Shown: positions 25,048 through 35,580 of the stretch, piece after piece | Layout of the letters: each line of letters starts with the position of its first letter | Numbering within the stretch: position 1 is the stretch's first letter | Position numbers and translations under genes: made by a program | Assembly: GCA_934476675.1 (NCBI GenBank) | Contig: CAKSOE010000005.1 | Location: forward strand, 62,001-126,000 | DNA: 64,000 nt | Origin: an uncultured Clostridia bacterium | GTDB taxonomy: Bacteria; Bacillota; Clostridia; UBA1381 | Reading direction: 5' to 3' | Notes under the pieces: model-generated | The model's database searches: none | Told to the model about the DNA's origin: nothing | The model's input: the letters and a program-made list of their open reading frames with translations, nothing else

Positions 25048-28000
25048 CTACTTTCTCATGATAAATATTTCGCCTATTGAGTTCCATTTGCTTATTGAGT
25101 TTCCGTGGCAGACGATTTTTACAAAACGTGCCGGAGCGTTGATGTCAAACTTTTCAAAACCGTCCGTTGTGCCGCTCGATTCACCGCTGAACACCTGTTT
25201 GTAATTAACGTCGTCGTCCGATACGAGAATATCAAAATACGATTTTCTCACATTTCCGCTTTTCCAGTAAATCTGCGTATAGTCAAGGTTGTATACGCTG
25301 CCCAGATCATATTTCGCCCATACGTTTTCACCCTCGCACGACCAGCGCGTGTCGAGGTTGTAGTCGATTGTTCCGTCAATCGTGTTTCCGTCGTCGCCGC
25401 TGCTCAGCGCCGCAACGGGAACAACCGCCTTTGCGGTGTCAAGCGATGTAAACTGCGAATAATCGGGAATTGTCATTTTCAAAACCCTTGCATAGGCATT
25501 GTATGACGCAGTTACAAGCTCGGGGAAATCAAGCGGACATATATAGGTCATGTTATTGATATTCAGCACCTTGTGGTCTTTTGTTGTTTCCCCGCCGTTT
25601 TTTATGACCGTTTCGGAATTAAAGGTCAGTATATCGGTATATGCCGAATTGCTTGCCGTTACGCTGCCCGAACCGTTGTATTTTACGTTTATTCCGTATT
25701 TCCCTAAAATTGCGCTTAGCGGAATGTAGGGAACGCCGTCTATAAGCTTTGTTCCGTATTCATCATAAGCAAAGCGTGTGCCGTCGTAGATTTCAAAATC
25801 ACCCTTTACCGGCTGCTGCATTGCAGGATATGAAAACAGCGTTGCACTGCCGGACTTAACAGGCTCAAAAGTGTAGGTTTTGCCTGCCTTTCCGCGGAAA
25901 TAGAGCGTATGCTCGTCATTTTTGACGTCCGCAAAAATGCTGTTTTCCGTGCCGTATTCCGTAATTTTCCATAATCCCTCTTTGACGTCCGCTATCATGC
26001 ACTTCACCTCATCATAGCCGTTATCACGCAGATTTACGGCGGATTTTGAGGTTATGCGGTCGGTTTCGGAGGCAAACATAACCTGGCGGTCGCGTATTGT
26101 AACGCCCACCATGTCGGAGGTTTCCTCCTTGTATACGGGAAGTTCGTCAAGATTGCGGTCATAATCGGTCACGTACATTGCGTTTAAGAAGGAATCCTTT
26201 AAATTTTCCTTTGACGGCGAAAGCTCTATTCTCCAGCTTCCGGCTTCGTTGATTGTGCCTTTGTTGGGCGTGCTTTCGTAGTTGTAGCCGTCAACGGTAA
26301 ATTCCTTGCCCTCTCCGCCTACTTTGTCTATCGTAAAACCGCCGACGGCAGGGAGCAGAGTTTTATTTACAAGCTTGCCGTTAAAGCCGTTTTCCGTGCG
26401 TGAAATTGTGGTTTTGTTTCCCTCAACCTCTGGTTCTTCGATGCTGTGCAAAAGCCATTTCTTTTTAAAAGTTTTGTTGCTTGATTCCACCTTGTCAAAC
26501 ACAACTATTGCCGCAGGATAATCCTCATTGTCAAGATTCATAAATACCATATATCGGTCATAATCCTTGACTTTTTCGCTGTAAGCGTTGGTCAGGTCGG
26601 TTTTAACATACGAAAATTCGGGTGTTTTTTCGTTAGGCCCTACGTAAAAACCGTCTGTCCTTGCAAAGTCCTGCATATTCAGAAATTCGTCAAATTCGGC
26701 TACGTTTACTCTGTAAACCTGTCCGCCGTCATTTGCGACGGGGATTCCCTTTTGCTGAAAATATCCGTCATTGTTGTAGGAGCTTGCTGAATAATAGAAT
26801 TTTTCATCGGGGTCATAAACCGTTACGCAGTTTCCGGCAATGGTACGCTTGTGATAATTCATATCGTGCTCACTGCCGTAGCTGCCGCTCGAACCCTTGT
26901 ATGTTCCGCTCTCAACCGCAAGATTTCCCTTGTAATAGAGCGAAAAAGCGCCCAGCTGCATATGCATATGGTCGGAAATTATTTTCTCTCTCGCCTCCAT
27001 GTACGCCACGGCGGCAGGGGAGTCAATCCCGGGTTTCCAGCCCGTCCGCGCAACGATTGAGGTAAGCGGATATGTGGATTTGTACGTAAGCGGCAAATTC
27101 TCCTCCGACTGCGCCTCAACTTCGGGTTCTGCCGATACAAGCGCCCAGAAAAAGAACGAGTTGTTCTTTATTGCGGCATCGCGCAGATATTGGTGCTTTA
27201 TATACGGATTGGCATACAGTCCGCCTATAATCGTCATGTCCTGGTAGTCGTAGGTGTCATAGTTGAAGTTTGTGTTTATGGCATATTCAAACGAATCGCC
27301 CTGTTTAACCCATTTTCCCATACCTAAGCGCATATAAATATTTTTCATTGACGGCAGATACATATTATCCCCGAAAATGTGACCGTAACCCATTCTGTAA
27401 TAGATAAGGTCGGCAACCGCTTCGTTGCAGTGACGCCAGAAGCTGTATTCGACGGTTACGGGGTGCGCGCCGCTGTTGTTGAAATACGTTCTCGAATCCG
27501 CCATTTTGTCAAAAAGCCGTCCGGCGGCAAGATTGTACATTTCCGAATCTTCATCGTACATCGCTATGCCGGCGCTCAGTAAGTCCTGGAAAATTTCCTG
27601 CTCGCCAGAATGTCCCGAAATATTTATCATTTTTGTCGGGGGATAGCCGATTTCCTTTTCCGCCGCAAAAGCTTTAAAGCGTCGTATGAAAAATTCCTTA
27701 TCCTCTGCATTCAGCAAATCATAGCACCAGTCGTAGACAAGCGCGCCCGTGAACATACAGTCGCCTATGTCGCGCGTTATATCGCCGACTGTCGGGGGAT
27801 AATAGCACGTGGACATATATTCCTTTATATATTCAATCGTTTGTCTGCCGTGCTGTGCGTCGCGGTCTCCGGCAACATATGCGATTGCACGCGCTTTGAT
27901 TTTATTAATAATGGTATTGTCGTATCTTGCGCCTTTCATGTCGCAGTCGAGTTCCTCGTCCGCAAGCAAAAGACAGTTTGCGTACATCGCCGCAAGCTCC

Positions 28001-28719
28001 TCCGATTTAAGATTTTCCTTGAATTTAGGAAGAAAATCCTTTGTTATAATCACCCTGGGATGCCCCGAAATAGGTTTTATTTCGGGTATCGGGTAGATTG
28101 AGGACGTGTCGGAGGAGGATTCGACAGAAAAATTCTCCGGATCGCAGCTGCCCTCGGTTGAATACTGCGCATTTGAAGTGATGAGAACCTTGTCTATCGA
28201 TAATCCCTTAATTCTCCTCTTAAAAGTCAGCACGTTCTGCCCGGCTTTGAGGTTTGCCGCCCCCAAAAGCCGCCATTGCCATACATTGCCCGGCTGCGCA
28301 ATACCCCAAAGTGTGGAGTAGGTCGAGCCGTTAAGTGAATAATGTATGGAGCTGTTTGTCTTTTCATCAAGCGTTTTTATCTTCGCCCAAAAGTAGTATC
28401 GGTTTGTTTCGTTCGCTGTGTAGGTGAACGTTATCGATGGATTTTTAAGCTCCGATGCGTCGCTTATCATACCGCTTTCCGTTACTCTGACCGCCGCTTT
28501 TCCCGATGCGGTATCGTCCTCGAATTTTGCCACGTCCGCGCCGAGCGTCATTTTTTCCGCTTCGTATATAACCGCGCCGTTCTTCATTACGGACGCTTCG
28601 TCAACAGGCAGACTGAGCAGAGGATTTTTAACCTTTTTTCCGTATTCAAAATCCGCAAATGCGCTTACCGTTACCGAAAAGGCAAGTATAAGAGATATAA
28701 TTGAAACTGTTTTTTTCAT
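25048..28719 (-). CDS. Multidomain secreted heparinase II/III-like polysaccharide lyase
   Basis: A 1223-residue exported protein. Signal peptide (about 1-22). A CBM35/CBM6-like beta domain spans about 45-185 (EAEKMTLGADVAKFEDD, then IDKVLITSN). A helical (alpha/alpha) toroid covers about 210-560 and a heparinase II/III-like beta sandwich about 560-900. Possible catalytic residues include the histidines in ISDHMHMQLGAFSLYYKGN and HDMNYHKRTIAGN. A copper-amine-oxidase-like domain (about 965-1075; GVPYIPLSAILGKYGINVKY) and an F5/8 type C (discoidin) domain (about 1085-1223) end the chain. The fold predicts beta-elimination of a uronate-containing polymer. Substrate is unknown. Confidence 0.85.
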   Translation of the reverse strand: MKKTVSIISLILAFSVTVSAFADFEYGKKVKNPLLSLPVDEASVMKNGAVIYEAEKMTLGADVAKFEDDTASGKAAVRVTESGMISDASELKNPSITFTYTANETNRYYFWAKIKTLDEKTNSSIHYSLNGSTYSTLWGIAQPGNVWQWRLLGAANLKAGQNVLTFKRRIKGLSIDKVLITSNAQYSTEGSCDPENFSVESSSDTSSIYPIPEIKPISGHPRVIITKDFLPKFKENLKSEELAAMYANCLLLADEELDCDMKGARYDNTIINKIKARAIAYVAGDRDAQHGRQTIEYIKEYMSTCYYPPTVGDITRDIGDCMFTGALVYDWCYDLLNAEDKEFFIRRFKAFAAEKEIGYPPTKMINISGHSGEQEIFQDLLSAGIAMYDEDSEMYNLAAGRLFDKMADSRTYFNNSGAHPVTVEYSFWRHCNEAVADLIYYRMGYGHIFGDNMYLPSMKNIYMRLGMGKWVKQGDSFEYAINTNFNYDTYDYQDMTIIGGLYANPYIKHQYLRDAAIKNNSFFFWALVSAEPEVEAQSEENLPLTYKSTYPLTSIVARTGWKPGIDSPAAVAYMEAREKIISDHMHMQLGAFSLYYKGNLAVESGTYKGSSGSYGSEHDMNYHKRTIAGNCVTVYDPDEKFYYSASSYNNDGYFQQKGIPVANDGGQVYRVNVAEFDEFLNMQDFARTDGFYVGPNEKTPEFSYVKTDLTNAYSEKVKDYDRYMVFMNLDNEDYPAAIVVFDKVESSNKTFKKKWLLHSIEEPEVEGNKTTISRTENGFNGKLVNKTLLPAVGGFTIDKVGGEGKEFTVDGYNYESTPNKGTINEAGSWRIELSPSKENLKDSFLNAMYVTDYDRNLDELPVYKEETSDMVGVTIRDRQVMFASETDRITSKSAVNLRDNGYDEVKCMIADVKEGLWKITEYGTENSIFADVKNDEHTLYFRGKAGKTYTFEPVKSGSATLFSYPAMQQPVKGDFEIYDGTRFAYDEYGTKLIDGVPYIPLSAILGKYGINVKYNGSGSVTASNSAYTDILTFNSETVIKNGGETTKDHKVLNINNMTYICPLDFPELVTASYNAYARVLKMTIPDYSQFTSLDTAKAVVPVAALSSGDDGNTIDGTIDYNLDTRWSCEGENVWAKYDLGSVYNLDYTQIYWKSGNVRKSYFDILVSDDDVNYKQVFSGESSGTTDGFEKFDINAPARFVKIVCHGNSISKWNSIGEIFIMRK

Positions 28720-28731
28720 TCGGTAATCCTC

Positions 28732-31386
28732 CTATTCGTTTATAATAAGCATTGTTTTGTTATCGCCGTTGAGCGTGTGAATAAATACTCTTGACGCGCC
28801 GGAGCCGAAATCCTTTTCACTTCTCACATCGTCCGCCGCACCGGTGATTATTCTGCCGTTCTTTCCGTATGCTTTGTCATAATGCACAAGCTTAAAATTG
28901 CTGAAACGGTAGCTTTCCGTTTTGCCACTGCCGTCAAGCCTTACGCTTATTACCTCGTCATCCGCATACACAACCGTTCCGTATGAAAAACGCGCGTATT
29001 TGTAGATTGTATCGCTTGTGGGATTTGCGGTGTGCATTATAAGGCTTTCGCCCTCGAACAGCAGCTGACACAATGTAATTTTGCCGCGAGTGTTTCTGTA
29101 AAACCTTATCACATCGCCGCGTGAAAGGGGCGCGCCGTTTTCTTTGAGATTGACTGCCGCATTGTCCGCAGGGTATGTTACAAAGCTTCCGCCGTACATT
29201 CCGTTAAGCATTGTCACCTCGCTGCCATCCTCGTCCTCCGCAGTCCATATCTTATCAATTACCATAATATCGGGATTTCCCTTATAAAGCAGAGATTCGC
29301 TTGTCGAAAAATCAAATACCGGTGATTTTATAACGACGATTGCCGCACGCGGATTGTCTGCCTCCGTTCCGTATGCTTCAAAAGGTGCGTTTGATGTGCC
29401 GCTTGTAAAATAGCTTGAAGCGGCTATACTGTATTCGTCCTCATTGCCGCGGTATTCCTCGGTTGGTACGCGGAATATAACGGTTTTATCGCTTATAAGG
29501 AGCTTTGCCTCAAACGAACCCGAGCTCTGGCGGTAATACATATCCGAAATAGGCGTGTTTCCGTCAAAACCGCTGTACATATACAGTCCGTCCTTTGTGC
29601 CGTCCGTTCCGGTGCAGAGGTATATGCTTTTGATTTCTCCGTCAGTGTTAAGCATATATTTAATCGGCTGCCGCCTTGCGTTTCCGTTCTCAATGCCCGT
29701 TGCGGATAAAATATTTCGTTCATCAATTTTTGAAGTGTCGTTTATAAGCACCTTTTTTGCAGCGTCAAAGGTCTGCATAGCGCCGTTTGAGGTGAATATT
29801 TTAAGCTGTGCCGAATCCCTGTCGGTGTCCTTGAGCCATGCCGATACGAGATAGCCCGTTTTGTAGGTGCCGCTGTCACCGCAGTCTATATCGGAAATTT
29901 TTCCGTCCTTGTTAAAATACACCTTTACGGTGTTTCCGGCTTTCAGTTTTGAAATTTGGTCGTTCATGCCGATGCACGGCGAGCAGTCGAACGTCTGCCC
30001 GTCAACGGTGATTTTTCTGACGGTCAAATCCGAATTTTCGATACTGTTGACCACTCCGGTGTACGAATCTATCGAAACGGTGATTTTTCTAAGCTTTCCG
30101 TCCAAACCGCGCTGTACGCTCAGAACATCGTCACGGCTTAAATCCTCCGCTTTGAGGTTTTCGCCGTTTATATTCACTATCTGATATTCTCCGTCAACGC
30201 TGTAATCGGAAATATCAAGTATATCGGGCGTGCGGTATTTGTTGTAAACCTTTCCGTTGGAAATTGATTTTACAACATAGGTTTCGTAAGCTTCGATAAG
30301 AATAATATCATATATACCGTCTCTGTCGTTATCCACCGCACGCAGAGCGCCGTCAATATATGTGCCGTCAAACGGATTTACGGTTTTTTCGTCATAGTTT
30401 TTGCAAAATTCATTATTGTAAATTACGTTGGTTTCGGCGCTGATTTTAAGCCTTTTGGTCTTGCCCGCGGAATCGGCATAGCTGATATAATTTCCGTCAA
30501 GACCGTAAAGGTCGTCACGCGGAATATTTACAATATCGTTCTGCCTTAACTCATAATAAATTATTTCGTATTCGCCGTGAGCGTCCTCTTTAAAATAAAC
30601 ATCGGTATCATAGCCGACGTAATTTCTCAAAGAATCACATTCCGCCGAAAGATTAAAAATTTCGTCACCTATTCTTACCGTGCCGTACTTCACCGTTCCG
30701 CTGCCGCTTATATCCGCCAGGCTGCTCGACACTATTACGTCCGATACGGTTTTTATTCTGAAATAATATTCAAGAAACGGTTCTTTTTCAACCCAATTAT
30801 AGCTTTTGTTCGGGTCATACGTCGATTTTTCAAGCACATTCACGCTTACCGCCGCTTTAAGGGAATAGGCAAGCGTATTATAGGTCACAAATGAGTTGAT
30901 GTCTCCGGGCATTTTCGGAGCAATTCCCAAAGAGGAGGCGGTTGAAATATAGCCGTAGGGATAACCGCCGCCAATCTCCGCACGTTCCGAATAACCGAGC
31001 AGCGCGGTCATAACTTTAAGCATAGCCGCATAGGTGACATTTTCATCGGGCGCAAATTCGGTGTCGCTTACTCCGCCCATTATGCCGCGTTCTATCGCCG
31101 GAAGAATTTTTTGCGAACGCGTTATATCAATATCCGAAAAATTTCCGCTATCTTCCGCCGATGATGTATTCTCGCCGTGCATTATAATGTCCGAAACAAT
31201 CGACGCAAGCTCATATCTTGTTATAAGACTGCCGCCGTCTGTGTCCGTTCCGATAAGACCGATATTCTGCGCAAATTCAAAATTTGCGTCGGTGTTTTTT
31301 TCTTCGGATGCATATGAGCAGGGAACGGTCAGCGCACATATGCACAAAAGTGATAATATGGTTTTTAAACATTGTATTTTTCTCAT
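28732..31386 (-). CDS. SLH-type surface protein, large uncharacterised C-terminal region
   Basis: An 884-residue exported protein with a signal peptide (about 1-26) and degenerate S-layer homology repeats in the first about 190 residues (ITRYELASIVSDIIMHG; FAPDENVTYAAMLKVMTALLGY; FVTYNTLAYSLKAAVSVNVL). The remaining about 690 residues are beta-rich and hold repeated short 'VDG-x-YQIVNING' and 'VNSIENSDLTVRKITVDG' segments without a known catalytic motif. The start overlaps the upstream gene's stop (ATGA). Probably anchored to cell-wall polymers and part of the surface machinery of this locus. Confidence 0.78.
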   Translation of the reverse strand: MRKIQCLKTILSLLCICALTVPCSYASEEKNTDANFEFAQNIGLIGTDTDGGSLITRYELASIVSDIIMHGENTSSAEDSGNFSDIDITRSQKILPAIERGIMGGVSDTEFAPDENVTYAAMLKVMTALLGYSERAEIGGGYPYGYISTASSLGIAPKMPGDINSFVTYNTLAYSLKAAVSVNVLEKSTYDPNKSYNWVEKEPFLEYYFRIKTVSDVIVSSSLADISGSGTVKYGTVRIGDEIFNLSAECDSLRNYVGYDTDVYFKEDAHGEYEIIYYELRQNDIVNIPRDDLYGLDGNYISYADSAGKTKRLKISAETNVIYNNEFCKNYDEKTVNPFDGTYIDGALRAVDNDRDGIYDIILIEAYETYVVKSISNGKVYNKYRTPDILDISDYSVDGEYQIVNINGENLKAEDLSRDDVLSVQRGLDGKLRKITVSIDSYTGVVNSIENSDLTVRKITVDGQTFDCSPCIGMNDQISKLKAGNTVKVYFNKDGKISDIDCGDSGTYKTGYLVSAWLKDTDRDSAQLKIFTSNGAMQTFDAAKKVLINDTSKIDERNILSATGIENGNARRQPIKYMLNTDGEIKSIYLCTGTDGTKDGLYMYSGFDGNTPISDMYYRQSSGSFEAKLLISDKTVIFRVPTEEYRGNEDEYSIAASSYFTSGTSNAPFEAYGTEADNPRAAIVVIKSPVFDFSTSESLLYKGNPDIMVIDKIWTAEDEDGSEVTMLNGMYGGSFVTYPADNAAVNLKENGAPLSRGDVIRFYRNTRGKITLCQLLFEGESLIMHTANPTSDTIYKYARFSYGTVVYADDEVISVRLDGSGKTESYRFSNFKLVHYDKAYGKNGRIITGAADDVRSEKDFGSGASRVFIHTLNGDNKTMLIINE

Positions 31387-33020
31387 TCGCTGCCTCCCGA
31401 GTTAATCATACCGAAAATCATTTTTGCCGCCTCCGCACGCGTCAGCTTGCCGTGCGGCTCAAACATATTGCCGTCCCTGCCCGAAATAATACCGCTGCCG
31501 CGCAGAGCGTATACCGCAGCTTTCGCATAATCGCTTATGCCGTCATCATCGGCAAAGGGGTTGTCTGCTGTGTTTTCTTCATTGTACGGCAGAGCACGGT
31601 ATATAATTGCCGCCGCCTGTTCACGGGTAATCGGCGCATCCGCTCCGAATTCATCATCGGAAACACCGTTTATAATTCCGTTTTCGTATGCCGCGGCAAC
31701 ATATTCGGCGCACCATGTTCCGTCAACGTCCTTAAACGGAAGCGGTTTCTGCGCCTTTTCAAGCTTAAGCGCTCCGCAGATAAGCTTTGTAAATTCGGCT
31801 CTCGTTACCGGTGAGGACGGCTCAAACGTGTTGTTGCCATATCCGCTGATAATTCCTTTATCATACAGCGGAATGATGTATTCGTATGCCCAGTGCGTAT
31901 CGCTCACATCGGAAAATACATTTTTTTCGGCGCTGTCGTAATAATCCTTTCCGGTGTCGGAAATCGGCTGTGCCGTAACTTTGCCGGATTTTGTTCCGCC
32001 CGATGAAGAACCGCCGCCGCCCCCTCCGGCAGACGGTTTTGAAAGCAGAGAATTATAGAATACGGCAAGCTCCGTAAGGTTTTTTGCCGAAGAGCTTAAC
32101 AGCTTTGAATATACGGCGTCCGAGGCGGAACGCGAGAAATCGAAGCCAGCGTTCTCGTATATGCTTTTGTATTTTTTTAAATACGAGGGAATATGTCCGT
32201 ATCCGCGCATGGAATAATTTTTTATCACATGATATGCGGTAAGCTTTTCAAATTCCCTTAAAAAATCGTCCGCGCTGTAATATGTATTGTTAAGCAGGTC
32301 GCTGTTAAACGCATTTCTGCCGCTGACATTCAGCGATTCGAGATAATCGGTATACGCTGCCGTGGCGGTTAAATCCAGTATGTCGGCGCTGTTTATAAAG
32401 CCGTCCGTGAATACGCAGTCCGAAAGCCTGTCATTATACCCTGCAAGAACAAGGCATTGATTAAGCAGTTTATAAAATTTATCCGTGTCAACAGCAAATT
32501 TTTTGCTTTCCTGCAAGTCTTTTACATTTTTTATAACTGTTGTTATAGTTTTTTTATCCGCATTTATGTACAGCGGATGCTTGGCGAGACTGAAAATTTT
32601 TATAACCTCGTCAAGCAGCGTTTCGTCCGGTGAAGATGTGTTGTTAAGCTTTTCGATTACGCTTTCCTTAACCGTTATCGGATAAAATTCAAATTCCTCC
32701 GCTTCGGACATTACATCATCGGTTGTTACGTATACCGTATAAAGTCCGCCGCTTTCGGTGTTGATGTCAACATCAAACGAATAAGCATTGTCCGCTGCTG
32801 TCATGCTGCCCAGATACTGCACGCTCTGCTCGGTTTTCTCCAATGCGTCTGCGGAAGTGTAGCCGGGATTAAGCACAAGCAGCGTTATGCGCTGTCCGCT
32901 GTCCGCACTGCCGCTTATGCGGACTGTGCCGGAGGACGCGTCCGTAAGAGTTATTGCCGCCTCTGCCGGCAACTGCATCGCCATTATGCCGATAAGTGCG
33001 GCTGCTAATGTTTTTTTCAC
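31383..33020 (-). CDS. SLH-domain surface protein with N-terminal Ig-like domain
   Basis: A 545-residue exported protein. GTG start at 33020 behind GGAGGG; signal peptide about 1-21. An Ig-like beta domain (about 25-115) is followed by a helical region (120-330). A low-complexity Ser/Gly linker (GGGGGGSSSGGTKSG, about 335-350) leads to three canonical SLH repeats (about 365-540) with DVSDTHWAYEYIIPLYDKGI, FKDVDGTWCAEYVAAAYENG and a third copy. The repeats attach it to secondary cell-wall polymers. It overlaps the next gene by 4 nt and follows the sugar-binding lipoprotein by 21 nt. Confidence 0.85.
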   Translation of the reverse strand: MKKTLAAALIGIMAMQLPAEAAITLTDASSGTVRISGSADSGQRITLLVLNPGYTSADALEKTEQSVQYLGSMTAADNAYSFDVDINTESGGLYTVYVTTDDVMSEAEEFEFYPITVKESVIEKLNNTSSPDETLLDEVIKIFSLAKHPLYINADKKTITTVIKNVKDLQESKKFAVDTDKFYKLLNQCLVLAGYNDRLSDCVFTDGFINSADILDLTATAAYTDYLESLNVSGRNAFNSDLLNNTYYSADDFLREFEKLTAYHVIKNYSMRGYGHIPSYLKKYKSIYENAGFDFSRSASDAVYSKLLSSSAKNLTELAVFYNSLLSKPSAGGGGGGSSSGGTKSGKVTAQPISDTGKDYYDSAEKNVFSDVSDTHWAYEYIIPLYDKGIISGYGNNTFEPSSPVTRAEFTKLICGALKLEKAQKPLPFKDVDGTWCAEYVAAAYENGIINGVSDDEFGADAPITREQAAAIIYRALPYNEENTADNPFADDDGISDYAKAAVYALRGSGIISGRDGNMFEPHGKLTRAEAAKMIFGMINSGGSE

Positions 33021-33041
33021 AAGGTTTCCCTCCTAATGCTT

Positions 33042-34643
33042 TTATCTGCTCAAATATCTGTCATAAGCCGCCTGTTCAAGCTCCACCGCTCTTTCAACGC
33101 CGAGAGTTTTTAACGTTTCAAAAAATTCGTCAAAATCGGAGATGGGACGTACACCCATTATCAGCTCGTTTGTGGTGTCGCTTACATATGTTTTTATATC
33201 GCTCATGATTTTTGTGTATTCGCTCATTTCCTCCGACGGCATCGAAAGCGGCGGCAGCAAATGCTTGTCGGCGTCGGTATCCGACCATTTTTCAAGCGCG
33301 TCATGCTGCTGCGGATAGATAAGCTGCTGCTTGTACGCGTCAAGGCTTGCATAGCCGGGGATACTGTATGTGGTGTGCGTGTAATCGGTAAGAACTTCCG
33401 AAATGGTACGTCCGTCGGGATTGTGCATAACAAAATCGGTGTATTTCGGCGCACCGTCAACCATTGTATAGGTCTTGCCCTCCGTGCCATAGTGCTGGAG
33501 CATATGTCCCTCATCGGTAAAGTTATAGTCGAGGAAACGCGCCGCAAGCTCCTTGTTCTTGCTGCTGCCGCTTATTACGCAGTCGTAAAATTCTCCCACG
33601 ATATTTATTTTCTGTCCGAAAGCGGATTTCTGCCCTTTTTCAAGCACAGGATATTTTGCCGCGGCAACCTCAAACTTCGGATTGCTTGCCTTGCCGTTTG
33701 CCGTCCATGTTCCTATGCCGCTTGCATTGTAGCCATAGGTAGCTCCGACTTCGTTATTAAGCATTTTTGAATTCATTGTCGCTGCGTCAATCGAAATATA
33801 GTTCTGGTCAATAAGTCCCTCGCTGTACCATTGCGCAAGCGTTTCTATCGCCTTTTTGTAATTTTCGGTTGCGGGGCCGTATACGATTTTGCCGTTGTCA
33901 ACGTACATTCCCTGCGTTGTGCCGTATGCGCCGAGAAACATTCCGTTTGCAAGGAATGTGGATTTGATTGACAAAAACGGCGAAACTCCCTTTGCCTGTT
34001 TGAATTTTGTAAGCATTGTGTGCCATTCGTCCATTGTTTCGGGTATTTCCAGACCCAGCTCATCGAGCCAATCCTTTCTTACGACAGGGCCGCAGTAAAC
34101 TCTTTCCTCGTCCAGATCGCGCACGAACGGAAATACATAGTAATTACCGCCGTCCGTCTGCAAAAGCTTGTCAAGACCGTCAATCGTCTTGATGTACTTT
34201 GTCATGTTCGGAATATATCCCTCCATTGCTCCGTTAAGCTTTGTGATGTAGCCTTTGTCGATGAGATCGTCAATATCGTCCGATAAATTCATCCAGTCCC
34301 ACGCGATGATGTCGGGCATTGAGCCGGACGCAAGCAGCAGATTGAATTTTGTTTCTTCCTGACCTGCCGGCGGATGAACAAATTCCACATTTATGCCTGT
34401 TCTCTTGTTTGCCTCCTGCGCATACTGCGTATCGGTAGCAGTCGTGACAAACTTTGATACAGCCGAATTAAGCCCAACCCAGAATGTAACCTTTTCGCCT
34501 TCCGTTTTAATCGGGTATGTAACCTCTCCGGCAGGGTATTTGTTTGCGGTGTTTTCCGCCTGCTTTTGCGCGCAGCCTGCCGCAGAAGCGGCAATAAGCG
34601 CCGCACACAGCAGCGTTAATGTGGTTTTTCGTGATTTTTTCAT
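33042..34643 (-). CDS. Sugar ABC transporter substrate-binding lipoprotein (LplA-like)
   Basis: A 533-residue family 1 extracellular solute-binding protein. Signal peptide with lipobox-type AAGC (Cys24), then the two-lobed fold with the PDIIAWDWMNLSDDIDDLIDKG segment typical of LplA/YtcQ-type oligosaccharide binders. The ATG has AAAGGA 9 nt upstream. Two permeases lie immediately upstream on the same strand; no dedicated ATPase is present. This is usual for this class, which shares a housekeeping MsmX-like ATPase. It captures the oligosaccharide released by the surface lyase system. Confidence 0.9.
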   Translation of the reverse strand: MKKSRKTTLTLLCAALIAASAAGCAQKQAENTANKYPAGEVTYPIKTEGEKVTFWVGLNSAVSKFVTTATDTQYAQEANKRTGINVEFVHPPAGQEETKFNLLLASGSMPDIIAWDWMNLSDDIDDLIDKGYITKLNGAMEGYIPNMTKYIKTIDGLDKLLQTDGGNYYVFPFVRDLDEERVYCGPVVRKDWLDELGLEIPETMDEWHTMLTKFKQAKGVSPFLSIKSTFLANGMFLGAYGTTQGMYVDNGKIVYGPATENYKKAIETLAQWYSEGLIDQNYISIDAATMNSKMLNNEVGATYGYNASGIGTWTANGKASNPKFEVAAAKYPVLEKGQKSAFGQKINIVGEFYDCVISGSSKNKELAARFLDYNFTDEGHMLQHYGTEGKTYTMVDGAPKYTDFVMHNPDGRTISEVLTDYTHTTYSIPGYASLDAYKQQLIYPQQHDALEKWSDTDADKHLLPPLSMPSEEMSEYTKIMSDIKTYVSDTTNELIMGVRPISDFDEFFETLKTLGVERAVELEQAAYDRYLSR

Positions 34644-34679
34644 CTTGATCTGTCCTTTCTTTTATTTATAAAATTATTA

Positions 34680-35567
34680 TTAACCCTTTACGGCTCCGGC
34701 AAGTGCGCCCTTTACAAAATATTTCTGCAAAAACGGATATGCGCACAGTATCGGCAGCGTTGATACTATTATAGAAGAATACTTGATTGTTTCGGAAACC
34801 ATTTCCTTGTCCTCGCTGCTTGCGGAGGTTGTCATGGAGGCGGTGTCGTTGCTTATGAGTATTTCCCTTAACACAAGCTGTAACGGATAAAGCTTCCGGT
34901 CATCTATAAAGATTGACGCGTAAAACCATGAGTTCCATATCTGAACCGCATAATACAGCGCAATAACCGCCAAAGTAGGCTTCAAAAGCGGCAGACATAT
35001 CTTAAACAATACCGTCATATGCCCTGCGCCGTCTATTGTTGCGGATTCGTTTATGCTTTCCGGCAGTCCGTCAAAGCCCGTGCGCATAAGAATAAGATTA
35101 AACGTATTGAGCGCCGTGGGCAAAATCATGGCAAAAATAGTATTTGTAAGATTAAGACCCTTGACTGTCAGATACATCGGTATAATTCCGCCGGAGAAGA
35201 ACATACTCGATACTATAATCACCGTTATCGGCTTTTGCCACATAACCTTTTTTCTCGACATAAAATATCCGCCCAAGGTTGTAAGCAGCATACTGAGCGT
35301 CAGATGCAGCACAATTATAAGCAGCGTATTTTTGTAGCCTATTGCTATCATGGGGTATGACATAACGCTTTTGTAGGATTCCATGCTGAATCCCAGCGGA
35401 TGCCACAGAAAATTTGTATTTTTTATTATCTGCGACGGCTCGCTCACCGACGCAAACAAAACGTACAGCATCGGGTATACGCATATAAGCATGGCAATAA
35501 AAAGTATCGCCGCGTTTATAAATCCCAAAAATGCTTCGCCTTTTGTTTCAAGCGCTTTTCTTTTCAT
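34680..35567 (-). CDS. Sugar ABC transporter permease (LplC-like)
   Basis: A 295-residue inner-membrane permease with six hydrophobic segments. The conserved EAA loop is INESATIDGAGHMTVLFKICLPLLKP, and the C terminus ends in the family-typical PFLQKYFVKGALAGAVKG. Strong AAGGAG site before the ATG. It pairs with the LplB-like gene 13 nt upstream and the LplA-like binding protein downstream. Confidence 0.92.
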   Translation of the reverse strand: MKRKALETKGEAFLGFINAAILFIAMLICVYPMLYVLFASVSEPSQIIKNTNFLWHPLGFSMESYKSVMSYPMIAIGYKNTLLIIVLHLTLSMLLTTLGGYFMSRKKVMWQKPITVIIVSSMFFSGGIIPMYLTVKGLNLTNTIFAMILPTALNTFNLILMRTGFDGLPESINESATIDGAGHMTVLFKICLPLLKPTLAVIALYYAVQIWNSWFYASIFIDDRKLYPLQLVLREILISNDTASMTTSASSEDKEMVSETIKYSSIIVSTLPILCAYPFLQKYFVKGALAGAVKG

Positions 35568-35580
35568 AGCTGTTCTCCTT

